This document shows, in pieces, positions 12,301 to 19,318 of a DNA stretch of 28,552 nucleotides. Positions within the stretch are counted from its first letter, which is position 1. Each line of letters begins with the position of its first letter. Origin of the DNA: CAZMXI01 sp964570205 (GTDB taxonomy: Bacteria; Planctomycetota; Phycisphaerae; Tepidisphaerales; Tepidisphaeraceae). The position numbers and the translations under genes are program-made. The stretch covers positions 1 to 28,552 of the forward strand of contig CAZMXI010000048.1 of the NCBI GenBank assembly GCA_964570205.1, read 5' to 3'. The notes under the pieces were generated by a model. The model was not told the origin of the DNA. It saw only the letters and a program-made list of their open reading frames with translations, and did not search any database.

Positions 12301-15066
12301 ATCCCGATATCGTTGATGTCCCGCTTGCCGTCGGCGTTGCGGTCGTTGACGATGTTCAGCCCGTTCAGCGCCTCGAACAGCCTCTGCCGCGCCAGCCCTG
12401 CCGCACCGGCGCCGCTCAAATCCGCGTCGCCCAGCACATCCGCGATCGCCGCCCGCATCTGGCCGACGAACGAGGATGCCCCGGACAGCTTGTCGCCAAT
12501 CAGCGGCAGCCTGACCCCGAACACCTGCCCGTTCAACGCATCCTGCAGGATCGACAGCATGCCATCCCAGCCGCCCACCAGCCCGTACAGGTTGCTGGCG
12601 AAGTCGGTGCCGCTGATCAGGTCTTCAAAGTCCGGCGCGGTCAATGTCAGACTGTCAATCGGGTCCGACAGGTCGGCCACTTCGAGGCCAAGCTGACCGA
12701 TCGACGAGGTCTCCGTTGGGAAGTACATCGGCAGGGCCGCGCTGGCCTTCCCGCTCAGGCTGACATCGACGCGCGACAGCAGATCATCGCTCAGGTACAG
12801 CCGCCCATCCCCATCATCATCCGTGAAGCCGACCGCGAAAGTCGCGGGCTCAGTGCTGCTCCCCGCGCCATCCGCGTCCAGCGCAACGCTGCCATCCCGC
12901 ACGAACAGCCCCAGCGGACCCAGAGCGGCGGTCAGATCAAGATTCGTCCCGCTGATCCGCGCGCCCAGCGTCAGCCCCGTGGTGTCGTAGAAGAACGCCC
13001 GCGGACTCGCGGGGTCACTCAGATCAACCCCGATATCCAGTGACAGCGACCCATGCGCCATCACGTCCACGGCGGCTGCGCCGCTCACATCCAGCAGGTT
13101 CCCCAGGTCCAGCCCGAGCGAGCTCAGGTCAACGTTCAGCGACCGCTGCACATCCACGCCCGCCGCAAACGTCAGGTCGATCCGCAGCGTCTCAGGCCCA
13201 TCCATGGAGATCGCCAGCAGATCCTCCGGTATGCCCAGCATCTGCTCCAGCGCCAGTTCCAGCCCATTCAGCGTGCGCGAGGGATTCGCCTGGAACGCAT
13301 TGACCGCATCCTCGAACTTCGCCGCGAAGCCCAGCACATCGCTGACGCTGACATTGATCAGCGGCAGGTCCTGATTCAGGAAGGAGAACCCTTCAAGCCT
13401 GCCGAGGAATTGCGCCACGCCGTGCAGCGCGCCGGCGATGCTTGATCCGCCCGGTGCCCGCCCCTCGATCACGCCATCGCCATCCTCATCCTCGCCGAGG
13501 ATCCCCAGCCCTCCGCCCGCCGGCGAACCATTCATCGCCGCCACGCGCAACGTGCCCGCCCCGTCGCTATGGTCCGTGACGACCAGCCGCTCTCCGGCTT
13601 CATCGATCGTCAGCAACACCTTCCCGCCGCCGGCGTCGCGCACCCGCGACATCACGTCGCCGAGCGTGCGGCAACCGTTCAACGCGACGTCGAACACAGA
13701 ACCATCCCGCCCCGTGAAGCGAAGGTCGGCAGCGCCGCCCAGCGTTTCCACGCCATGCCCGCCGTTCAGGCCTGACAGCGCTGTCTCGTCCGTCAGCCCA
13801 CCGGTCATCAGGTTGCCGAGGCCGCCCAGGTCCTCCAGGTCGCTCCATCTCAGTTCCAGCGTGTCGAGGTCGCCGATATCGCTCCAGTTCACTACGAATG
13901 TCGGCTCCACCCCCAGATTGAGCCACGGCACATCCACCTGGATCGGCAGCGTGGCAGTCGCCGATCCCGATATATCCGCGGTGGCGATGCTGGAAGGATC
14001 GCTCAGTCCGCTCACCAGCTCCGACAGGAAAATGCGGCCGTCCGCGGCGTCGCCTGACCCTGGATCGACGAGGGCCAGCGTGGCCTGCACCGTCGCTTGG
14101 GCTGTCCCATCGTGCACCGCGATCTCCGCCAGGCCGAAGTCGGCCGACGCGTCGATGGAGGTGCCGCGCAGGCTCAAAGAGCCGGTCAACGACGCATCGC
14201 GGATGAACACCCGATCCGCCAGCGTCTGCCCGTTCAGCGGTTCCAGCACAAGGCCCACGGTCAGCCCGCCGGTCAGCCCCGCCTGCAGGCCCACCTGGCT
14301 GTCGCTCCGGATGTTCCCCAGGCTGCCCAGGTCCATCTCGAAGCCCACCGGAGTGTCAAACACATCCGCCACCGCGTTGAAGGCGCCCAAGGTGAAGGTC
14401 AGCTCATGCGTGACACCGTCGTAGCGCGGATCAATGCTCTGCACGTCCACCCCCAGCACGTTTGACAGCAGCTTGCCCATCTCCTGCGCCGTCGAGAAAC
14501 CCAGGCCGCTTGCCTCCTGGTTGGTCGCGAACCCCAGCGCCTCGCCGCCGCTGATCGTCAGGGTGGTCACCTGCGTGGTCTGCGCCAGCAGCGCCAACCG
14601 CGGCCCGCTCGCCACGACGCGCAAAGCGCCGGCGAAATCCGTGCCCTCCAGCGCAGCGGCCAGTGCCGCCTCCAGATCGGCCGCCAGGTCAGTGACGCTC
14701 GTGTTTCCGCCCGTCATCCCCGTGGCCAGAGCAACCGTGATCTCTGTCTCGCCGTTGAACTTCACCTTGATGGTCTGGTCGGATGCCGGCCGCCCATCCG
14801 CTGGCGCATCGTTGGCGGCTGTCAGGCGCAGTCGCTCCAGCGGGTCGATCCACGCCCGGCCCAGCAGGTCGGCCAGATCGATCGCCTGCGAAAGCGACAA
14901 CCCCCGTGTAAACGGGATCGGCTGATCCAGCAGCGAAGAAGCACCCATATCACGGAGCCCGTTGGCGAGCTGCTTGATGGCGCTCAGGAAACCGTTGGAG
15001 CTGATCTCCTCGAACCGCGCCAGGTGTGCCTCATAATCGCTATTGGGCGTAAACTGCGGTTCCCCC
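1..15066 (-). CDS. Giant multidomain RTX/FG-GAP/LRR exported protein (C-terminal part, runs off left edge)
   Basis: One minus-strand frame stays open from the assembly gap to base 1, about 5,020 codons; I translated most of it and met no stop. It continues the gene that starts at 17,496. Domain order by position, N to C: beta-rich modules with EF-hand-like loops (15,066-10,680), RTX calcium-binding nonapeptide repeats (10,480-7,110), three PPC-like domains (6,540-5,455), more RTX (5,400-4,620), FG-GAP propeller (4,450-2,715), DNRLRE-like domain (2,500-1,965), a short RTX patch (1,745-1,650), leucine-rich repeats (1,470-915), golvesin-like domain (925-660) and a glycine-rich tail (365-1). No transmembrane segment was noticed. 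RTX and FG-GAP repeats bind calcium in known families and usually fold outside the cell. The role is inferred to be adhesion, matrix formation or extracellular binding. The true C terminus, and any anchor or secretion signal, lies beyond base 1. Confidence 0.9.
660..925 (-). other. Golvesin C-terminal-like domain within the giant protein
   Basis: The stretch begins IMDDWGSGYDEVGTAW, continues YDGDYRILPGG, and ends LPDGEYEVLATWPEHNTRTT followed by SAQYTF. The order 'D-G--F---G-W', 'GDYR', 'G-YEV-W-P---NR-T-A-Y' is that of the golvesin C-terminal-like domain, frequent on secreted planctomycete and myxobacterial proteins. Confidence 0.65.
915..1470 (-). repeat. Leucine-rich repeats within the giant protein
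   Basis: About six to seven repeats of roughly 22 residues are visible, the best being LEYLYLSDNEINDVTGLDSL and LLWLDLRNNRITDVGPL, with more diverged copies upstream (LRYLDLDGNPLSSLAGL, LRFLSMDRL, LVYLSARGHHL). The pattern LxxLxLxxNxIxDVxxL is that of bacterial internalin-like repeats, which mediate protein binding. Confidence 0.85.
1965..2500 (-). other. DNRLRE-like beta domain within the giant protein
   Basis: The segment opens TVLPAVQDASYERAS, has VAVLEFDLSRFL in the position of the family's 'LRFDLS' strand, then WTLINDLDITAMVRAAL and a closing SPTRLRISTRL. These match the general plan of the DNRLRE domain found in secreted bacterial proteins. The match is by eye only. Confidence 0.5.
2715..4450 (-). 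repeat. FG-GAP beta-propeller (integrin alpha type) with seven calcium-loop motifs
   Basis: Seven blades can be counted by their calcium loop, in order: GDINGDGVED, GDINGDGLGD, LDWNGDGADD, GDVNHDGYED, GDVNQDGHDD, GDFDGDGRTD and LDLNGDRVGD. Most are followed by a hydrophobic strand and by a G-hydrophobic-YV-hydrophobic-G motif (GRVYLLLGR, GRIYVVYGQ, GSVYVFWGN). Seven matches the number of blades in integrin-type propellers. The last loop has Arg where Gly is usual. Such propellers bind ligands outside the cell. Confidence 0.88.
4620..5400 (-). repeat. Second RTX repeat block
   Basis: Further RTX turns such as GGTGDDILVGGSGEDWIFGG and GGAGDDAIYGGEGNNFMAGG flank a longer insert (about 5,090-4,850) that contains YILLGYDRFLHRHRLASLVY. 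The block links the PPC-like domains to the FG-GAP propeller. Confidence 0.85.
5455..6540 (-). other. Three tandem PPC-like domains within the giant protein
   Basis: Three beta-sandwich segments resemble the bacterial pre-peptidase C-terminal (PPC) domain. The first begins NDTMNQAFDLGDV and has DVDWYKFRL. The second begins EPNNTAATAW and has DIDWYRLRL. The third has TDQAWFELNL and GTYWLRITMPG. The 'D-DWY-F-L' core and 'G-Y-L-v' ending are characteristic. PPC domains are common accessory domains of secreted proteins; binding partners are unknown. Confidence 0.7.
7110..10480 (-). repeat. Main RTX calcium-binding repeat array
   Basis: Dozens of nonapeptide-like repeats of form GGxGxDxxx are visible, such as GGNGSDTLNGGEGDDELAGG, GGWGNDWLAGGDGDD and GDVGDDSIFAGAGDDLVY. 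In known families each pair of repeats forms a turn of a calcium-loaded parallel beta roll, folding after export into calcium-rich medium. The array is broken by non-repeat inserts of roughly 60-150 residues. At DNA level it appears as 27-base periodicity. Confidence 0.93.
8979..9790 (-). repeat. Three-copy higher-order repeat inside the RTX array
   Basis: Three units of about 55-60 residues share a frame of conserved blocks. Each starts GSD-I--GWGRDT-Y-G (or GSDEIVGGWGRDTVYAG), passes through a Gly/Ala-rich stretch to a GDL block, then PG, and ends DHAD-IYGD (DHADLIYGD near 9,608; DHADRIYGD near 9,385; DHADVIYGD near 8,995). Each unit is embedded between ordinary RTX turns, which points to duplication of a composite RTX-plus-insert unit. 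Confidence 0.8.
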
Positions 15067-15850
15067 NNNNNNNNNNAAGACGTCCGCAAGGCTCAAGTTC
15101 ATGCGCGGAACGGCCGAAAGCGACAGCCCGACGATTCCCGTGCTGATCTTCAGCGGCAGAGCGCCGATCAGGCTTCCTCCCGGCTCGACATCGAACAGGT
15201 CCGCGAACGACCGCCCGTTCAGCTCGCGCAGCGTCATCCGCTCGCCCTCGTTCACCGCGATGTCGAGCTGCGCCTCCAGGAACAGGCTGCCTTCCTCCAC
15301 CGAAAGCTCCAGGAACCCCGCCCGGGCGCTGCCTTCGATGGATGATGAACCCGCTGCTGCCGACGCGGACAACCGATCAATCTGGACAAAGAACGCATCC
15401 TCCGGCGCGATGCCCTCCGACAAGTCCAGACCGAACGAGATCGCCAGGTCAATGCCGGCGGACAGACTCAACGGCGCTGAAACATCGAATGAAAACGCCG
15501 AGTCCTTGCCGGTTGCGAGGTCGATCGGCACGCTCTGGAGCCATTGCGTGTTCAGCACCACCTGAACCTTCAACTCCGAACCGCTCAGGCTCACCGTCGG
15601 CGCGCTGATGCTGAATCCCACGCCACCCACGCTCGCGCTCCAGCCGGCCAGATAGGCCTGCAACTCCCCCGTCGTGGCCGTGGGGTCACTATCCAGGTAG
15701 TTTCTGATTGGACCCAGCAATCCGCTCAGGATGGCCTGCGATGGCGATGTCATATCGCCCAGACTCTTGTCGATCAGCGGCAGTTCCCGCCCATACAGAT
15801 CCGAAGCGCTGACCGATTCCATGGCCTGCGACAACGACTCCAGACCTCCC
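10680..15850 (-). repeat. About five large beta-rich modules with EF-hand-like calcium loops
   Basis: A diverged module recurs. Its marker is a proline-centred hydrophobic motif: LPLIDKSLGD (about 15,770), QPIPFTRGLSLS (about 14,920), LPLINVSVSD (about 13,350), LPLIGDKLSG (about 12,500) and LPVIADLGGP (about 11,590). Spacing is about 860-910 bases, except one interval of about 1.56 kb. Many modules carry an acidic loop of EF-hand or dockerin type, for example DDDGDGRLYLSD, DRNADGKRDIND and DDNADGKVRVDE. A segment near 13,520-13,730 resembles the flagellin hook IN motif. I cannot name a Pfam family for the whole module. Confidence 0.6.
15067..15076. other. Assembly gap (10 N)
   Basis: Ten ambiguous bases lie inside the giant gene. 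Codons before the gap end with GTC at 15,079-15,081 and codons after it resume at 15,063-15,065. Three real bases lie between, so a continuous protein needs a true gap length divisible by three. Ten is therefore a placeholder or a wrong estimate. Confidence 0.95.
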
Positions 15851-17496
15851 TCGATCGCCTGGGTATTCTCCACGCTGATCTCCGGCCGAAAGCCCACGTT
15901 GTCGATCCGCACCGCCGAATCCACCCCGCCCGTCGCCACCATCGCCAGCGTCAAACTGCTGGCCTTGCCGCGCAGTTCCGCCGGAATCGGCAGGATTCGC
16001 CGCTGGAACCCCCCGCCCTGCACGCTCAAGCTCAACATCTGCCCAAGTTGTGTCCCGCCAAGGCTTACCTTGAACTGGTCGTTCCCCGCATCGTTGCACC
16101 AGAAGTCAAACGACAGGTAGTAGGCGTCATCCGGCACATACAACAGGTTGTGGGTCCGGCTCTGATACCCCAACTCGAACTGAAGAAAGTGGTTGCCGCC
16201 ACTCTCGGCCACGAAGGCTTCGCCGCTGCCGCCGTGATGGGACCACCCTGGCTCAATATGGTTGCTCACGGAGGCGACCGGATGCAGCGCCGGCGTCTCA
16301 AGATCGCCGTTTACGATCGTCATCGGTGACCACGATGTGGCCCACCGCCCCTGCTGCACATCATCCACAGTCAGTCCCATTCCGGCCAAACCCGAGTCAT
16401 TCGGGACCCCCGTGGTACGATTAACAAGATCGCTCTCGCTATAGGCATGGTCCTGGGCACCATCATAGAAGTTGGGGTTGGCCGACGCGCGCAATGCCTG
16501 CCCACTCGCAAGCCGGCTGAAGGCGTACCCTGTTGTGGAACCGACATCCGTGACGGTGTCAAGATAGAAATCGGACCAAACATATCCGTGATCACCAGCG
16601 AAGTCGGTTGTTCCGTACGGCGATGGGCTCAACGCCGGCAATTCATCCTCAAGAAGTACGTTATAAGCACCGGGAATGGGCCGGCCGTTGGGAACCACAA
16701 GGTTCGGCGCCAGCGCCCCTAGGTTCGAGCCGCGCGTCTGGTAATACACATCGGCGAACGTCACATTGTCCCATATCGATGCGCCATATCCGCCCGGTTG
16801 TCCCAATTCGTACAGTTTCTGTACTCCATCAACGAGCAAGCCCTGATCGAAGTCGTGGGGATCGAGGTAGGTCACGTGGTCCACCGGCACGCCAACGGCG
16901 GCCAATCGCTCCACCGCCTCGCTGGTCACCACAGTGCCGAAACTATGGCCGATGAAATGCAGAGGAATAGGCGCAGCGCCATCAGCGCCGCTGACAAGGT
17001 TGAGTGCCGCCAGCATCGAGAACAGGGCATCGCCCGCCGCCTCGCCCCATCCGGAGGTCAGTTCATTCGATTCCGCCGCCCAGTCGAACAGCAGGATGAC
17101 CTCCCCCGTCAACACCCCATCTTCACTTGCCGGAAGTATGGATTGCGCTTCATCGATGTAGCCTGATTCGTCCTCATTTGGTACGTCATAGTCAAGCAGC
17201 CACCCTCCAACGCGACTATGGATGGTCTGCGCGAGACTCATCAGAGAATCCCCACCGCCACCGGTGATCTGGAAACCGTGGGTGATGACGGTAGCGCCGG
17301 TAATGTCGCGCGAACTCAGCAGGCTGGATGCCTGTTGGATACTCAGTTGCCCCCCATCGCTCAGCAGCACTCGGCCTTCGAGCGACTCGGCGTCGGCACG
17401 CCGACGGCCGCCCCACACGGCCCTGGCTATGGCCGCCCTCGCAGCTAAGAACCCCCGCCCAGATGCCGCGCTACGCCGCCTGGTCAGCCCTGCCAT
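15077..17496 (-). CDS. N-terminal part of the giant protein: LEPR-XLL motif, lipase-like hydrolase, jelly roll, beta modules
   Basis: The chosen start is ATG at 17,496, residues MAGLTRRRSA, with a purine-rich AGAGAGAGG ribosome binding site about 9 bases upstream; a GTG at 17,541 has weaker support. Residues 39-46 read LEGRVLLS, the planctomycete LEPR-XLL motif, after an Arg-rich stretch. Residues about 50-325 form an alpha/beta hydrolase with oxyanion motif ITHGF (71-75), nucleophile motif GHSFG (Ser185), Asp212 in YLDPHD and His303 in GDHGY. Residues about 390-540 resemble a jelly-roll carbohydrate-binding domain ending in IDNVGF. From about residue 550 the beta-rich modules begin that continue past the gap. 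Conceptual translation across the 10 Ns reaches a stop at 15,040, but the frame after the gap matches the same module family, so both parts are one gene. The substrate cannot be told from the sequence. Confidence 0.85.
15880..16325 (-). other. Jelly-roll / carbohydrate-binding-like domain within the giant protein
   Basis: After the hydrolase comes a segment opening with VNGDLETP and closing with VRIDNVGFRPE. It contains YLSFDFWCND and several alternating beta-strand patterns. The opening 'NGDxE' and closing 'IDNV' patterns are typical of bacterial beta-sandwich modules of the CBM/PEP-type kind. It could bind glycans, but no ligand residues can be assigned. Confidence 0.5.
16522..17349 (-). 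other. Alpha/beta-hydrolase (lipase/esterase-like) domain within the giant protein
   Basis: This domain occupies residues about 50-325. It shows the expected order of landmarks: strand plus HG oxyanion element (ITHGF), GxSxG elbow (FIGHSFGT) with Ser185, a strand followed by Asp212 (VTYLDPHD) and a late His303 (GDHGYVWSD). The order Ser, Asp, His is that of the alpha/beta-hydrolase fold. Esterase or lipase chemistry is inferred from the fold. Secreted RTX lipases exist, but here the catalytic domain is N-terminal on a protein many times larger. Confidence 0.75.
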
Positions 17497-18114
17497 GATG
17501 TGGTTCCTCTCTCTCGCCCCTGTGACGCGAGGTCTTCCCACCCTTGAGATCCGCGACCACTCTCCCTACGGAGAACGTGGACCGCGCACGGATACTGCGA
17601 ACAGCCGGAGCTTGCATTTCCGGAGAGCCGAGCGCCCTCATTCTTGAGGAATGGGCTCGAGACTTGGATCGGCCAGCGCCGTTTTGGAAACCCAACTGAG
17701 CACCCACGTGCCCACGACCTCGCAAATCCGGCTCCAGTCTAGTTCAAGCCAGCTTGCCATGCAAGCTTTTTCAAGACCATTGGGACGGGCGCTTTGCCGA
17801 ATCGAGCGTTTGCGAGAGTGTGCTCCTTGTCCTGCGAGAATCTCGCCCGGTGGGCCCTTACCATAGAGCACATTATTAGTACTATATTGACCCAGCATGG
17901 GCTCAACATTGTGGCGGCATGAGTACTGGCCAGGACTTGGATGAGCGGGAATCGGCTGGGCGCAAGAAGGCGAACCGGTTGGCGGCAGGACGGCTGGCCG
18001 CGCATTATGCGCGAATACCCCTGGGCCGGATGCCCCTATGATGGGGCGACCAGGTTCAAAAGCGGCTTTCTTATTGGTGCGTCATCGCCCATAATTGCAT
18101 GCTCTGGTTGACAT
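17497..18114. other. Intergenic region without a convincing gene
   Basis: This lies between the giant gene (minus) and the pterin synthase gene (plus) and should hold both promoters. It contains a perfect palindrome AGCTTGC-CAT-GCAAGCT at 17,751-17,767 followed by four Ts on the plus strand, which could be a terminator, but no upstream plus-strand gene is evident. A 40-codon plus ORF at 17,919-18,041 (MSTGQDLDERESAGRKKANR and on) and two minus-strand ORFs of 86-88 codons lack good ribosome binding sites or recognisable motifs. No clear -35/-10 pair could be assigned. Confidence 0.6.
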
Positions 18115-18480
18115 ATGGCATTTGAGATTTCCATTACGCGGATGTTCTCGGCCGCTCATCAGATCCGGCTATATGATGGGTCGGTGGAGCCGTTGCACGG
18201 GCACAACTGGACCGTGCGAGTGACGGTGGCGGCCGAGCAGTTGGATTCGATCGGGGTTGTGATGGATTTTCACGTGCTGGAGCGACTGCTGGGGAAGATC
18301 ATCGGCCCCTGGCACAATCACACAATCAACGAGTTCGAACCATTCCGCCAGCAAGTCAATCCGTCGGCGGAGAGCATCGCGGTTCACATCGCCCAGATGC
18401 TTAAGTTGCCGAAACGAGTGGAGTTAAAGAGCGTCGAGGTGTGGGAGACGGACCAGGATCGCGCGTTGTACCGGCCGTGA
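18115..18480 (+). CDS. 6-pyruvoyl-tetrahydropterin synthase / 6-carboxytetrahydropterin synthase homologue, PTPS-III type
   Basis: The 121-residue protein has the pterin synthase fold signatures: FSAAH (zinc His15), LHGHNW (zinc His28 and His30), VVMDF (50-52), WHNHTIN (66-72), NPSAES (82-87) and VEVWET near the end. Length is typical for the QueD/PTPS family. The Cys normally found a few residues before HGH in QueD and PTPS-II is absent; instead Glu25 gives ExxHGH (EPLHGH). In the literature on this family that motif marks PTPS-III, which makes 6-hydroxymethyl-dihydropterin for folate and can replace FolB. Folate synthesis is thus more likely than queuosine, but this is inference. The start ATG is preceded by no clear Shine-Dalgarno. 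The gene stands alone, divergent from the giant gene. Confidence 0.88.
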   Translation: MAFEISITRMFSAAHQIRLYDGSVEPLHGHNWTVRVTVAAEQLDSIGVVMDFHVLERLLGKIIGPWHNHTINEFEPFRQQVNPSAESIAVHIAQMLKLPKRVELKSVEVWETDQDRALYRP

Positions 18481-18571
18481 GGGGCAATTCGGGAATCGGG
18501 GGATTCACCCTGAAACACCGCGAAATATGGGTCCCTGGGCAGCCTCATGGCACCTCGCCGACCGGTCGATG

Positions 18572-18593
18572 TTGGCTCCAGCGAGCCAAGGAG
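18572..18593 (+). promoter_or_regulatory. Hairpin abutting a strong ribosome binding site
   Basis: TTGGCTC (18,572-18,578) pairs perfectly with GAGCCAA (18,583-18,589) across a CAGC loop. The last AA of the stem are the first bases of the Shine-Dalgarno AAGGAG (18,588-18,593), which sits 8 bases before the ATG at 18,602. The structure could modulate translation; that is inference. Confidence 0.45.
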
Positions 18594-18601
18594 ACTGAGC
18601 G

Positions 18602-18790
18602 ATGTCGACGAGTCTTTATCAGAAAGTGGCGCAGGTGCTGTCCGACTGGTCCGGCGAAGACGACGGGACGCGGCATCATGCCTACGAAATCGGCCGGGAC
18701 ATCGTCGAGATGGTGATTCGAGACGTGAAGTTGAATGGGTTCCCGGCAATCGACCGGGCAGCATGCCATAACGCCCCGGAAACGGATTGA
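18602..18790 (+). CDS. Small protein of unknown function, 62 residues
   Basis: The start is fixed by a consensus AAGGAG 8 bases upstream, which is stronger evidence than the length alone. The protein starts MSTSLYQKVAQVLSDWSGED and contains an acidic, helical-looking centre (YEIGRDIVEMVIRDVK) with no Cys pair, signal peptide or membrane segment. I recognise no family. It follows the pterin synthase gene by 121 bases on the same strand and could be co-transcribed. The opposite strand is also open here (about 173 codons) but has no supporting features. Confidence 0.55.
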   Translation: MSTSLYQKVAQVLSDWSGEDDGTRHHAYEIGRDIVEMVIRDVKLNGFPAIDRAACHNAPETD

Positions 18791-19318
18791 TGGCGGGGGC
18801 GACTCGGACGATAGGGTGCATTTCCGATGAGGAAGGGGCCGAGCTGCGCACCGACAGAGCTTCGAATCTGAAACGGAACATGCAGGCGACGGGGTAAGCC
18901 ACTGTTGCGTCCGCCGAAACCGTGGCGGCCGAGGGGGGATTTTTCGCGCATGTGGGGCGAGCGAGCGAGCAACGTTCGCGGCCGCATTCGACAGGGGCAG
19001 GCCGGACGGGGCATTTTTTGAGGGACGACGTTCAGCGGCGTGTGCTTGCCTTCGGGCGGGCTCATGCGATACTCCTGCCCATGAGCAAGAGCGAGATGCG
19101 TTTCATCGTCATGTGATGCGCGAGTGTTTCGCTTTCCTCGCGACACACCGGTGAAACGCGATGCGGTTGGGCGGCAACTTCTGTTGCGCACGGGCTCGCG
19201 CATGCCGGCGGCAGGTCTTCAACGACTCGGCGTCTCCAGGACATGCGCGGATTCTGGGACATACTTGCAAGGGCGTATTTCAGGACAAGGGCGACAGGCC
19301 CGGAAGGGAAGGTTCACC
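18791..19318. other. Intergenic region / leader of the Ig-repeat protein gene
   Basis: No gene is convincing in these 528 bases. The frame of the Ig-repeat gene is open back to 19,124, but the upstream stretch is Arg-rich and unlike the protein. An 11-codon ORF at 19,081-19,116 (MSKSEMRFIVM) lacks a ribosome binding site. No sigma-70 promoter pair or riboswitch could be assigned by eye. Confidence 0.55.

Noticed and set aside
17751..17772. Palindrome AGCTTGC-CAT-GCAAGCT followed by Ts as an intrinsic terminator
   Set aside because: It would terminate plus-strand transcripts, but no plus-strand gene was found upstream, and the T tract is short. Recorded in the intergenic entry only.
17638..18005. 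Overlapping minus-strand open frames of 86 and 88 codons
   Set aside because: No Shine-Dalgarno, no recognised motif, and two frames compete with each other; kept as intergenic.
18682..19203. 173-codon minus-strand open frame
   Set aside because: It is Arg/Pro/Ser-rich, has no motif or good ribosome binding site, and overlaps the better supported small gene at 18,602.
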